A DNA stretch of 64,000 bases from assembly GCA_030035585.1 (NCBI GenBank), contig CM057469.1, positions 65,303,501 through 65,367,500 on the forward strand. The letters run 5' to 3'. This DNA comes from Dugong dugon (taxonomy: Eukaryota > Chordata > Mammalia > Sirenia > Dugongidae). A program made the position numbers and the translations under genes. Under the pieces are notes generated by a model. That model was not told where the DNA came from. It saw nothing but the letters and a program-made list of their open reading frames with translations, and searched no databases. The stretch's first letter is position 1, and each line of letters starts with the position of its first letter. This document shows positions 34,239 to 45,612 of the stretch, piece by piece.

Positions 34239-37200
34239 ATGACAGAAACAAACTCACACGTATCGATAAAGACACAATGTAAATGGCTTAAAGGCAACCG
34301 TAAAGACACAGAGAGTGGCAGAATGGATAAAAAAGCATGACCCACTAATATGCTGTCTACAAGAGACACACTTAAGACACAAAGACATAAATATATTAAA
34401 AATCAAAGGATGAAAAAATATATCAAGCAAACAGCAATCAAAAGACTGTAGTAGTGGCAATACTAACCTCAGATAAAATAAACTTTAAGGCAAAATCAAC
34501 CATAAAAGACAAGCAAGGACATTATGTAATGACTGAAATGGACAATCCACCAAGAAAAAAACACCTTAATAAATATATACATACCCAATGACAGGGCTCT
34601 AAAATACATAAAACAAACTCTTTACAGCACTGAAAAGAGAAATAGTTCCACAATAATAGTAGAAGTCTTCAAAACACCATTCTCAATAAAGGGTAGAACA
34701 TCTAGAAAGAAACTCAACAAGATACAGAAGATCTAAAGGCCAAAATCAAACAACTGGACCTCATAGACATATATAGAACACTTCACTTAACAGCAGCAAA
34801 GTATCCATTCTTTTCCAGTGCACATGGAACATTCTCCAGAATGGATCAAATTTTCAGCCACAAAGCAACCCTCAATAAAATCCAAAACATCAAAATAATA
34901 CAAAGCATTCTCTCTGATCACAAAGTCATAAAAGTAGAAATCAATAACAGGAAAAGCAAGGGGAAAAAAATCAAACACATGGAAACTGAATAACATCATA
35001 ATTAAAAACAACTGTGTAATAGAAGAAATCAAAGAGGGAATCAAAAAATTCCTAGAATCAAACGAGAATGAAAATACACCATACCAAAACCTTTGGGACA
35101 CAGCAAAGTGCTCAGAGGTCAACTTATAGCAATAGATGCACGCATTAAAAAAGAAGAACAGGCCAAAATCAAAATGTTAGCCCTACGGCTTGAACCAACA
35201 GAAAGAAAAGAGCAAAAGTAGTCTATAAGCACCAGAAGAAAGGAAATAATAAAGATTAGACCAGAAATAAATGAAATGGAGAACAGAAAAACAATTGAAC
35301 GAATCATCAAGACCAAAAGTTGGTTCTTTGAAAAGAGCAACAAAATTGACAAACCATTGGCCAAACTGACAAAAGAAAAACAGGAGAGGAAGCAAATAAC
35401 CCAAATAAGAAATGAGATGGGGGACATTACAACAGACTCAACTGAAATAAAAAGGATCATAACAGAATGCTATGGAAAATTGTACTCCAACAAATTTGAG
35501 AACCTAGAGGAAAGGGACAAATTTCTAGAAACACACCACCTACGTAAACTAACACAAACTTAGATAAAATATCTGAACAGACTCATAACAAGAGAAGAGA
35601 CTGAAGAGGTAATAAAAAACACTCCCAACAACAACAACAAAAAAGCTGTGGCCTGGAAGCCTTCACTGGAGAATTCTACCAAACGTTCAGAGAAGAGCTC
35701 ACACCAGTACTACTCAAACTATTTCAGAGCATAGAAAAGAAAGGAACACTCTTGAATTCCTTCTATGAAGCTGGCATAACCTTAATACCAAAATCAGGCA
35801 AAGACACCACAAAAAAGAAAATTACAGACAAGTATGTCTCATGAATATAGATGCAAAAATTCTCAATAAAGTTCTAGCCAATAGAATTCAGCATCATATA
35901 TAAAAAAAAAAAAAATACACCATGACTAAGTGCAACTCATACTAGATACGCAAGGATGGTTCAACATTAGAAAATTAATCAACCTAATCCACCACATAAA
36001 CAGAACAAAAGAAAAGAATCACATGATCATCTCACTTAACACAGAAAAGGCATTTGATAAAGTCCAACACCCATTCCTGATGAAAACTCTCAATAAAATA
36101 GGAATAGAAGGGAAATTGAGCAACATAGTAAAGGGCATCTATACAAAACCAATCATGCCCTGGTGGTGCAGTGATTAAGAGCTCAGCTGCTAACCAAATG
36201 TTAGCAGTTTGAATCTACCAGCCACTCCTTGGAAACCCTATGGGGCAGTTCTACTCTGCCCTATAGGGTTGCTATGAGTCGGAATCGACTTGATGGCAAC
36301 AGCTTTGGTTTTGGTATACAAAACCAACAGCCAACATCGTTCTCAATGCAGAGAGGCTGAAAACATTTGCTTTCAGAACAGGAACAAGACAAGGATGCCT
36401 TTTATCAGCACTCCTTTTTAACACTGTGCAAGAAGTCCTAGCTAGAACAATAAGGCAAGAAAAAGAAATAAAGGCATTCAAATTAGAAAGGAAGAATTAA
36501 AACTATCCATATGCACAGAGGATATGATTCTATACATAGAGAACCCCAAAGATTCCATGAGAAAACTACTGGAACTAACAGAAAGATTCAGCAGAGTGAA
36601 AGGATATAAGATCAATATACAAAAATCAGTTGGATTCCTATACACCAACAAAGATAACTTCATAAAGGAAATCAGGAAAACAATGTCATTTATAATATAC
36701 CCTAAAAAGATAAAATACTTAGGAATAAATCTAACCAGGTATATAAAAGACCTATACAAAGAAAACTACAAAATACTATTGCAAGAAACCAAAAGACACT
36801 TACGTAAATGGAAAAACATACCACGCTCATGGGCAGGAAACTCAACATTATGAAAATGTCAATCTTACCCAAAGCAATCTACAGATATGATGCAATCCTG
36901 ATCCAAATGCCAACAGCATTCTTTAAGGAGATGAAAAAACTAATTACCAACTTTATATGGAAAGAAAAGAGGCCCTGGATAAGCAAAGCACTACTGAAGA
37001 AAAAGAACAAAGTAGGAGGCCTCACACTACCTGATCTCAGAACCTACTATATAGTCACGGTACTCAAAACAGCCTGGTACTTGTACAATGACAGACATGT
37101 TGACCAGTGGAACATAATCGAGAATCCAAATGTAAATCCATCTACCTTATTGGTCAGCTGATCTTTGAAAAAGGCCCAAAGTCCATTAAATGGGGAAGAG

Positions 37201-37865
37201 ACAGTCTTTTTACAAATTGTGCCTGCAAAACTGGATGTCCATCTGTAAAAAAAATGAAACAGGACCCATATCTCACATAATACACAAAAACTAACTCAAA
37301 ATGGATCAAAAACCTAAATATAAAACAAATGATAAAGATCATGGAAGAAAAAATAGGGACAACATTAGGGTTTCTAACACATGGTATGAATACAATATAA
37401 ACTGTAACTAATAATGCATGAACACCAGAAGATAAAATAGATAACTGGGAGCTCCTAAAAATTAAACCCTTATGCTCATCAAAAGACTTCACCAAAAGAG
37501 TAAAAAGAAAACCTAAAGACTAGGAAAATAGTTTTGGCTACCACATATCCAAAAAGGGCATAATCTTTAAAATCTACAGAATATGTCAGTACCTCAACAA
37601 GAAAAAGACAAATAATCCAATTTAAAAATGGGCAAAGGATATGAACAGATACTTCACCAAAGAAGACATTCAAGCAGCTAACAGACACATGAGGAAACAC
37701 CCATGATCATTAGCTGTTAAAGAAATGTAAATCAAAACTACAGTGAGATACCATCTCACCCCAACATTATTGGCAGTAATCAAAAGAAAAACAAACAGAA
37801 AATAACAAATGTTGGAGAGGTTACGGGGAGATTGGAACTCTTATGCACTACTGGTGGGAATGTAA
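34239..37865 (+). pseudogene. L1 ORF2 (endonuclease/reverse transcriptase), dead
   Basis: The start reads MTETNSH, like the MTGSNSH start of known L1 ORF2. Endonuclease landmarks follow (CCLQETHL-like region near 34350). Reverse transcriptase motif A reads [16 protein letters not shown] near 36030, with Asn where the catalytic Asp is expected. The FADD box near 36510 reads CTEDMILYIENPKD, so its first Asp is also lost. Several frameshifts and a SINE (36153-36314) interrupt it. The natural stop is probably at GGAATGTAA near 37865. Confidence 0.9.
36153..36314 (+). mobile_element. Afrotherian SINE inside L1 ORF2
   Basis: Head GCCCTGGTGGTGCAGTGATT to tail GGCAACAGCTTTGGTTTTGG. A perfect 13-bp duplication TATACAAAACCAA (36140-36152, 36315-36327) flanks it. 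The duplicated bases are L1 ORF2 sequence, so the SINE landed after the L1. Confidence 0.97.
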
Positions 37866-39226
37866 AAAGATATAAGCACTATGGAAAACAATATGACAAC
37901 TCCTTAAAATGCTAGAAAGCGAAATACCACTCCAGCAATCCCACTCCTAAGAATATATTCTAGAGAAATAAGAGCCGTCACATGAATAGACATATGCACA
38001 CCCATCTTCATTGAAGCATTATTCACAATAGCAAAATGATGGAAACAACCTAAGTGCTCATCAACAGATGAATGGATAAACAAATTATGGTACATACACA
38101 CAGGGTAATACTACACAATGATAAAGAACAACGACGAATCCGTGAAACACCTCACAACATGGATGAGTCTGGAGGGCATTATGCTGAGTGAAATAAGTCA
38201 ATCACGAAAGGACAAATATTGTATGAGACCACTATTATAAAAACCCAAGAAAAGGTTTACACACAGAAAAAAATTTTTGATGGTTATGAGGGAGGTGAGA
38301 GTTGGAGAGGTGAAATGATTAGATAGTAGACAAGTGTTAATTTTGGTAAAGGGAAAGGTAACACACAATATAGGGGAAGTCAGCACAACTTGACCAAGGC
38401 AAAGTCATAGATGCTTCCTAGACACATCCAAACACCTTAAAGAACAGAGTTACTGGGGCTGAGGGCTGGGCACCGTAGTCTCTGGGGACATCTAGGTCTA
38501 TTGGCATAATATAGTTTGTAAACAAAATGTTCTACATTTTACTTTGGCATAATAGTATCTGCGGTCTTAAAAGCTTGCGAGTGGCCATTTAAGATACATC
38601 TAAGATAATGGTCACATCACATTCGAAGCAAAGGAGAATGAAGAAAACCAAAGACACAAGGAAAATATTAGTCCAAAGGATTAATGGACCACATGAACCA
38701 CAGCCTCCACCAACCCAAGCCCAGAAGAACTAGAAGGTGCCCAGCTACCACCACCTACTGTTCTGACAGGGATCACAATAGAGGGTCTCAAACAGAGTGG
38801 GAGAAAAATGTAGACAAAATTCAAATTCACAAAAAAAGACCAGACTTACTGGTCTGACAGAGACTGAAGGAACCCCTGAGACTATGGCTCCCAGACACCC
38901 TGCTAACTCAGAACTGAGGCCACTCCCGAAGTCCACCTTTCAACCAAAGATTAGATAGGACTATAAAACAAACAATAACACACATAAGGAATGTACTTCT
39001 TAGTCTAATCAGTTATGTGAGACCAAATAGGCAACACCTGTCCAAAAGCAAGGGCAGGAAGGAACAGGAAAAATGGACAAATGGACACAGAGAACCCAAG
39101 GTGGAAAGAGAAAGGGGGAGAGTGCTGACACATTGCAGGGATTGCAACCAATGTCACAAAAAAAATTGTGTATAAAATTTTTGAATGACAAACTAATTTG
39201 CACTGTAAAAAAAAAAGCTTATCCTA

Positions 39227-39727
39227 TACGCCCCAACCTTGAGGATGTTCTCTCCCAATTGGCATGTTCACTGAATCTTCTATTAGTCAAACTTTGGCTG
39301 AATGATGGATATGTATTACCATCGATAAGTTTCTTGGGCATTAATGTATTGCTCTACTTCTTTATCTATTAAATGAGTTATTGGTTAGAAGCAATGTTGT
39401 ATAGAATACCATGATAGTGAATCAGAATATCATTAAGTCCATGGGTAATTGTACTGGAAAAGCATGGCTAGCAGGAAGGAAAAATCCATTTCCAGAATAA
39501 ATGTCCATTCCAGTAAGGAATTATTGTCCCTGTGTGATGAAAAGTGTGCAACTTGCCACCAGTTGGATGCCTGGTCTCCCAAGAGAATGGAGTCATATCA
39601 AGGGTTCAGCATCAGCGGCTGCTGTAGGCTGCTGAGGCATTTTGGTATTTTGTATCAGCCTTGGTGAGGAGATATTCTTATTGTTAAACACATGCATAAA
39701 CTTCATGACGGCACTAAAAAAGGAAAA
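39227..39727. other. Unique sequence right of the L1
   Basis: No family recognised; 99- and 72-codon + frames here lack domains or splice context. Confidence 0.4.
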
Positions 39728-39887
39728 AAAAAAATCAAACCCACTGTTGTCGAGTCGATTCCTACTCATAGCGACCCTATAGAAAGAGTAGAACTGCCCC
39801 ACAGGGTTTCCAAGGAGTAGCTGGTGGATTCAAACTACTGACCTTTTGGTTAGTAGCTGAGTGCTTAACCAGTGTGTCACCAGGGAT
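39728..39887 (-). mobile_element. Afrotherian SINE, GAGCCCTGGTGGC type
   Basis: Antisense: A-run, GTTGTCGAGTCGATTCCTAC, GGTTTCCAAGGAGTAGCTGG, ending GTGTCACCAGGG. Confidence 0.93.
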
Positions 39888-40481
39888 GACAGACGGGGAA
39901 GCTTCAGAAAAGGATAATTTCTACTTAAGCCTATTGAGCAAACATTGGCGTTTCCAAGAGAAAAGGCTTACTGACAGCCACAGAATGGGGCACAAGTCTA
40001 TAGAAAAAACACTTTATTATCCAATGCCAAAGATCTATGAAGGTCAAAAAAATCCTGATTACCACTTCATCCTCACTTCCCATTATGGTCAATGAGCAAT
40101 TCACTGTTGCTACGTGGCCTTGACTTTTCCAGGACTCTGTGATCTCCATTGAAGTTAAAGAGCCCATCCTAAAAACAGCTTCTCCCTGTCATCCCTGCAC
40201 TACGTAGGAGAGTCACTATGGAGCCTTTCAAGGATGCCGGTGCTCCCTCACTGATACCTTTCTCAATGCCTTAGGGAAGTGTTCTCTGGGCCCTCTCAGG
40301 GAATTTTTTGGGAGTGGGAGGGTGAACCATGAGAGGTTGTACATGATAAATATACGACGACGTTCCTAAACCTCTGTATTTCTTCTGGTAGATTATATTT
40401 ATATATTTAACGTTTCTATACCTAAGTCTCAAGGTTCAGTTTTTCATCACCCTTACTCCAGGATATAATAGTCTAGACCAG
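39888..40481. other. Unique sequence, no gene seen
   Basis: No family recognised. The 73- and 78-codon frames overlap on opposite strands and look like chance. Confidence 0.4.
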
Positions 40482-40882
40482 GGGTTGGCAAACTACAGTC
40501 CATGGGCCAAATACAATCCATTGTCTGTTTAAAGTTTTATTGGAACACAGTCACACACTTTCGTTTACGTATTGTCTATGGAAGGTTTCAAGTTACAATG
40601 ACAGAGTTGAGTAGTTGCGACAGGTACCTTATTCTAGACCTGCAAGACTAGAATATTTATTATCTGGTCCTTTACAGGAGTGTTAGTGGCACAGTGGTTA
40701 AGAACTCAGCTGCTAACCCAAAGGTCAGTAGTTCAAATCCACCAGCTGCTCCTTGGAAACCCTATGGGGCAGTTCTACTCAGTCCAATAGAGCTGCTATG
40801 AGTTGGAATCGACTTGACAGTAATGGGTTTGGTTTTTTTGTTTTGGTCTTTTACAGAAAAAGTTTACCAGCCACTGGCCTAG
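40482..40882 (+). mobile_element. hAT-type MER element split by a SINE
   Basis: GGTTGGCAAACTACAGTCCA, TTTATTGGAACACAGTCACA and GTAGTTGCGACAGGTACC are landmarks of the mammal-wide nonautonomous hAT repeat; the last piece AGAAAAAGTTTACCAGCC resumes after 40856. Confidence 0.85.
40678..40843 (+). mobile_element. Afrotherian SINE inside the hAT element
   Basis: Head GTGTTAGTGGCACAGTGGTT, tail AGTAATGGGTTTGGTTTTTT. TGGTCCTTTACAG (40665-40677) and TGGTCTTTTACAG (40844-40856) are the target copies, one mismatch. Confidence 0.96.
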
Positions 40883-40984
40883 ACTGTCTCCAGTCTTATC
40901 TCTACTCATATACACTTTCTTTCTGTGGGTTTTGTTGGTGTTTCTGTTTGCTTATCCGTATTTTCTAGAGCAAACTTGTCAGTT

Positions 40985-41120
40985 AGTCAATCAGGAAATA
41001 TACATTCATTAAGCTGCTGATGCAGGCAGAGTATGTGCCAATCATAGAGTAAGCAGGGTAAACAAAACAGATGTGGGCCTCATGGAGCTTATAGTCCACA
41101 TGCTTTACTTCATGCACTAA
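40985..41120 (-). repeat. L2 fragment
   Basis: Reverse-complement L2 landmarks: AAATATACATTCATTAAGC, CAAAACAGATGTGGGCCTCA and GGAGCTTATAGTCCACATGC. Confidence 0.6.
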
Positions 41121-41715
41121 AACCATAATAAAAGTAAAAGAAAAATCAGTGAAAGAGAGATTGCATCTGGTATATACATGTCTATCCATCCAGCAATGTG
41201 TTCTAAAGGAAATTAGCTTGTAGGTTTACTCTTTCGAAGACCTGAGGACTCAATCCTGTCATATCAAGGGGTGATCAGACCCTGACAGCCTGATTCTTGA
41301 GCACTGAAACATACCCAAGATGGGCTCAGACATCAGCATGCTAACTTGTTGATTTGCAGTGAGAAATTCCTGTCATGGACCAGAAATCTGTGATGGCCAT
41401 ATGCTCAGTACATGCTCTCCTACAGTCAAGCTGTAAGGAAAGCCAAAATCTAATCAGAAACCATTTTATTGAGTTTTCAAGAAAAATTATTGTCAAGCAG
41501 GCCAGAAATATCCATAACTATGTCATTAGTACTTTTCTCCATGCAGATAGTAGACTTGCATGGAGATTAGAATGTTGCTTGGTGAACAAGGACACCGAAT
41601 AAAGAAAGAATTGAGTATTTAATAGCATTGGGCTAAGGAACCAGGATACAGGAGTCATTATCATAAAGATGATTTTGTAAATACAACCAGAAATAGTTGA
41701 AGGCCAATGCTGATA
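41121..41715. other. Unique sequence, no gene seen
   Basis: No family recognised; a 75-codon + frame (41375-41602) has no domain. Confidence 0.4.
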
Positions 41716-41874
41716 ACATTAAACCTGTTGCTATGGAGTCAATTCCAACTCACAGTGACCCTATAGGACAGGGTAGAACTGCCCCATAGGGTTTCCAAGG
41801 AGCAGCTGGTGGATTTGAACTGCTGACCTTTCGGTTAGCAGCCAAGCTCTTAACCACTGCGTCATTAGCTCCAC
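41716..41874 (-). mobile_element. Afrotherian SINE, GAGCCCTGGTGGC type
   Basis: Antisense: CCTGTTGCTATGGAGTCAAT, CTATAGGACAGGGTAGAACT, ending TTAACCACTGCGTCATTAGC. Confidence 0.94.
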
Positions 41875-42094
41875 CTTAAAGATGGACCAGAAAATTCAAG
41901 ATTTACTAATTTATGTATTATTCCTTTTTCTATGGCTTTAAAAAGATCAAACTTTCTTTTCACTGAAACTGTGTCTTTCTAAGTGTGTTATATTGCTGGC
42001 CTGCATCTTCTTGAGATGATTTTGCCTATCTCAATTCTACTGTATTGTGTGTTGACCTGCTAATTTTATACTTCATTTTCTAATTATCTATTTA

Positions 42095-42205
42095 TAATAT
42101 TTCCCACATAAGTTTGCTGTGGGGACTGAATACAATAATTTGTGCAAAGTGCCTATTACAATGTAAAGCACATAGTAGGTGATCAATAAACAAAAGCAGT
42201 ATTAT
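42095..42205 (+). repeat. MIR 3' end
   Basis: AAAGTGCCTATTACAATGTA and AGCACATAGTAGGTGATCAA are the conserved MIR 3' landmarks. Confidence 0.65.
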
Positions 42206-42854
42206 ACCAGAAGTGACAAATATGAATGTAATTAACTATACCACAATATGGCATATGCTATATTATAAAACTGTTATAAACAAAGTGCTACAGAAACACA
42301 GAGGAGAAATATTCCTAGGATTTTTAACTGTTCAACATATGCAACTAAATCGTTTCCTCACTGTCTTTGTCCCTTTTCCCTGGCTATATTCCAGACTTCA
42401 TGTGGGGCCCAGAATGTAACATGATACCTCAGAACGTACTTCAGCTCATGCTGAGTACAGCGTAAACAGTACTTCTCTATTAACTCAGACTAAGCCAAGT
42501 CTCACTGCTGTTCAAATTGAGCTTGTGGTCACCCAACCCCTGTGGTTTTTGTTATGTGAATTATTTTCATAACAAGTCACTCCAATTCTGTTCTTGTAGG
42601 ACTCATCCTTTTTTTTTTTTTTTAACCCGAATCTAATACATTATTTTAAACTGAACTAATTTTCTTTTATCTAAACCATGGGTACTCTGCTTTTCTTCTC
42701 ATGTCTGTACTTTAAGCTAGAAAATTTTGAGTCACAACCCTACCTGCAAAGTCAACGAACACTGTCAGTTCAGAAATTGTCCCATACCTGACTTCTTCCT
42801 TTTATACTTACTGTCTCATTTGTTTATTTAATTTTTATTTAAAAAATACATAAA
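42206..42854. other. Unique sequence with poly(T)
   Basis: No family recognised; T-run at 42609-42624 without an adjacent complementary AATAAA at retrocopy spacing. Confidence 0.4.
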
Positions 42855-43075
42855 TAATTCTTACTGAATACCAGGTACTATTCTAACCATTTTAAAAGTA
42901 CTACATCACTCCATCCTCCTAACAACCCTGTGAGGAGCAACACTATTACTATCCTCCAGGCATAGAGAGGTTAAGTGAGTTTCCCAACACCACAAAGCTA
43001 GTACGTGGTAGACTTGGGATGTAAACCCAGGCAATCTGGCTCTCAGTGGGAGTCTTATGCATTAGATACCATGGC
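42855..43075 (-). repeat. MIR SINE, antisense
   Basis: TCCTAACAACCCTGTGAGGA, GAGAGGTTAAGTGAGTTTCC and AACCCAGGCAATCTGGCTCT are the reverse-complement MIR landmarks in order. Confidence 0.85.
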
Positions 43076-43690
43076 ATCTTAGTTCAGTTTCTCATTATCC
43101 TTAGCCTAAGTGAATAAAATAACCTAGTTACTAATCTCCCTGTTTCCACTCTGGTCTCTCCCCATTTGAACCGTCTTCTGCATTATAAATAAAGTTACAT
43201 TTCTAAATCACAGATACATCCATATGATTCCTGGGCTTAAAAACCTAAGCTATCTCCCTAAGGATACCAGGTAAAGTCTATGTTATAAGGAACGACCTGT
43301 AGTAACACTGGCCTTTCACAATCTGCCTTCAATCCACCTGTCTTACTTACTACTGCTCCCCTTTCCCAATAGTCCCTCAAGAGACTCTCTCCTCCAGCCA
43401 TGCTAGATACCGTATGCTGCTCCTTAAATATATCCTAAATGTTCCTGCCTCGATATTACCCACTCTAACCATAATACTTCACCATTCCCCTAAGCAATTG
43501 CTCACCACACATGCACCCATGGACAAACACACGGATACAGTATCCATATCCACAATGGCATTTTAATCGTACATCAAGGCTCTGATCAAATATCCTTGAC
43601 ATAGTTTATATAATCACACCACATACATAATACATTACTCCCACTTTTAGTTTCTACGGCACTTTGTTTCTTCTGCAAAAACGGCACTTC
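43076..43690 (+). repeat. Probable diverged L2, then unique sequence
   Basis: AAAAACCTAAGCTATCTCCC, ACACTGGCCTTTCACAATCT and related text resemble an L2 3' region; beyond about 43480 nothing is recognised until the GC-rich block. Confidence 0.4.
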
Positions 43691-43694
43691 AAAC

Positions 43695-43805
43695 ACGTAC
43701 GGCAATACAGAGCACGGCTTCCGGTTCCGCGAGAGGGAAGGCTGTGGATCCCGGAAGTGGGAAGGCTTGGTGGCGGAGGCGGCTAGAGCAGGGCACTGGA
43801 CCTAG
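43695..43805 (+). promoter_or_regulatory. Candidate CpG promoter and first noncoding exon
   Basis: A sharp GC and CpG rise (many CpG in about 120 bases) against AT-rich flanks holds two opposed ETS/GABPA-type sites: CTTCCGG at 43718-43724 and CCGGAAGT at 43751-43758. No TATA box is present. About 50 bases on, CCTAG|GTGAGTG gives a perfect consensus splice donor (GT at 43806). This is how TATA-less housekeeping or lncRNA promoters with a short 5' UTR exon look. No ATG frame of note lies before the donor. The gene it would serve is not visible downstream. Confidence 0.6.
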
Positions 43806-44060
43806 GTGAGTGCTGTGAGGTGGGCCCAAGGAGAACAGGGCCAGAAGGGAGGACTCGGTCCCTGGGAGAGTTCTGCCAGCTCCAGGCGCGGGACCCCCGG
43901 GGCTGTGTCGTGTTTCCGCCTGGCCCCAGTGGACTCCTCCACCCAAAAATACCCAGTTCAGGCTGCCCCTTAGATGCATGTGGGCTCTCCTTGTCCAGTG
44001 CAGAGGTGGAGGTGATGCCCTAGGACCCGGTCCAAGCCCCAGCCCTTGGGTGGTGCAACC
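43806..44060 (+). other. GC-rich downstream flank of candidate promoter
   Basis: GC-rich sequence with clustered CpG (CCAGGCGCGGGACCCCCGGG near 43890) continues past the donor, as in first-intron parts of CpG islands. Overlapping frames on both strands here (67 and 96 codons) reflect GC content rather than coding. Confidence 0.5.
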
Positions 44061-44562
44061 TCCCTTCCTCCAGGAGAGAAAGTTTACTAGGGGTCCAGCT
44101 TCTGCTCACCACGTACCTGGGGCAGGATCAGGGATGCAGTGATAACAATAACCAGCACGACAGTACTTCAGGCCTGCCAGGAGGAGCCTCACACACTGGA
44201 GCAGAAGTCCCTCCTGCCTGTGAGCCTTTAGGTAGCAAAGCCGTAGGAAGTGTGTGTGCTTTGGGTCTTCTAAGGTCCTGTCTGCAGTTTCTTTCTTGTA
44301 TAAGAACCTAGATGGTGTGATGTGACTCATTGCAGGTAGGAAGGAGACGCACTTTTCATAGTTTACTGTACCTGTCCTCCCCTTATCTCCACCTGTTGCT
44401 CAGTTGAGATTATGGAAGAGATGGCTGGCTGAGAGAGTAAAGAGTTTCTTGAAGTTTTACTATGGAAGTAAAGGATGCAACTTTTCCCTTTTATTTTCTT
44501 CACTAGATTGGGGATAGCGGAGCTCCAGCCAGGAGCATTGAAGGGCCCTTCTCTTGTTGTGG
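44061..44562. other. Unique sequence downstream of the GC-rich block
   Basis: No repeat recognised. Would be the first intron if the exon call is right. Confidence 0.4.
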
Positions 44563-45012
44563 TCCCTAGGTGGTGCAGATGGTTTGCGCCCAGTCTACTA
44601 ACCTAAAGGTTGGCGATTGGAACCCATCTAGCAGCTCCTCAGCAGAAAAGCCTGGCAGATGCCTGGCAATCTGCTTCCATAATGATTAAACCCATTGCCC
44701 TAGAGTCTATTCTGACTCATAGTGACCCTGTTGGACAGAATAGAACTGCCCCATAGGGTTTCCAAGGATGTAAATCTTTGGAAGCAGACTGCCACATCTT
44801 TCTTCCTCTGAGTGGCTGGTGGTTTCCACCTTTCGGTTCACAGCTCAGCACTTAACCACTGCATTACTGGGGCTCCTCCGAGGGCTTCTCCTTAATGATT
44901 ACAGCCAAAAAAAAAAAAAACCCTCTGGAGCAGTTCTACTATGTAAGACATGAGTTGCCAGAAGTCAGAATGGACTGCAAGGCAATAGGTTTGTTTTTGT
45001 TTTTTGTTTTTT
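44563..45012 (+). mobile_element. Afrotherian SINE split by another SINE
   Basis: The host copy (44563-44688 and 44894-45012) has the head GTGGTCCCTAGGTGGTGC and resumes as TTACAGCCAAAAAAAAAAAA with tail GCAATAGGTTTGTTTTTGTT. Confidence 0.93.
44689..44883 (-). mobile_element. Afrotherian SINE nested in a SINE
   Basis: Antisense: AAACCCATTGCCCTAGAGTC, GACTGCCACATCTTTCTTCC, ending CATTACTGGGGCTCCT. Host sequence around AATGATTA (44681-44688, 44894-44901) is duplicated. Confidence 0.93.
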
Positions 45013-45134
45013 TCACTTCTCATCGATCAAAGGGAGTTCAGGACAGTGTGACAAGTCTGATGGCCAAGGGTGACTAAGGGACGATTTTGAAGGTTTCGGG
45101 GTGAACAGTTAATCCCCAAGCCTAATGGAGAAGT

Positions 45135-45335
45135 GTCAAGAGCACAGGCTTCAGTGTCAAATTAGATCTAGGTTCTGGTCCTAATTGTACCACATATTAG
45201 CCTGTGTAACCTTCCTAAGCCTCCGGCTCCCAATCTGTAAAACAAGAATGATTGATAGAGGATTTAATGAGTTAATATTAGTAAGGTGCACAGCAGAGTG
45301 CCTGGCATATAGTGAATATTCAATAAAGCTTATAT
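45135..45335 (+). repeat. MIR SINE
   Basis: GAGCACAGGCTTCAGTGTCA, CCTCCGGCTCCCAATCTGTA and GAGTGCCTGGCATATAGTGA are MIR landmarks in order. Confidence 0.85.
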
Positions 45336-45355
45336 GTTCTGTGCATATTTGCATG

Positions 45356-45530
45356 TGCCTAGGCTTGTATTTTTTGGATAACATTCCAAGTAATAAAGAG
45401 ATTAGAAAATGAAAAATATATATATATATCTATATATATATGCCTAGGCTTGTATTTTTAGGATGACATTCCAAGTAAGAAAAAGACTGGAAAATGAAAA
45501 GTATATAGATATGTATACATATATATATAT
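45356..45530. repeat. 85-base tandem duplication with TA tracts
   Basis: TGCCTAGGCTTGTATTTTT starts at 45356 and again at 45441; ACATTCCAAGTAA follows in both. Each unit ends in a (TA)n run, which probably mediated slippage or unequal exchange. Confidence 0.9.
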
Positions 45531-45612
45531 TTCAGTAGACTTTGTTTTAGACATATGTATCTCTCTCACTAGATTAGAAGCTGGATTTTACACATTTTCT
45601 ATTCTTAGTGCT

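Larger units (their letters stand above)
33745..39212 (+). mobile_element. Large L1 with target duplications, no ORF1 seen
   Basis: The flanks AAAAGCATATCCTA (33731-33744) and AAAAGCTTATCCTA (39213-39226) are a 14-bp duplication with one difference, so both ends are real. The element has a leader of about 490 bases, ORF2 (from 34239), and a 3' UTR from about 37866 to a short poly(A). A SINE sits inside ORF2. L1 normally needs ORF1, an RNA-binding chaperone of about 1 kb, ahead of ORF2; none is recognisable in the leader. The related 3' half at 11396-13140 shows the same family. Confidence 0.93.

Noticed and set aside
35119..35460. Hydrophobic minus-strand frames across 34169-37495 that look like membrane proteins
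   Set aside because: They are the antisense of A-rich L1 ORF2; poly-Phe/Leu/Ile/Ser runs follow from that composition.
33745..39212. L1 as an active element
   Set aside because: ORF2 has frameshifts, a SINE insertion and lost catalytic residues, and no ORF1 is seen.
43689..43979. 96-codon GC-rich minus-strand frame
   Set aside because: Open because of GC content; the block is better explained as a promoter, and no protein family is recognised.
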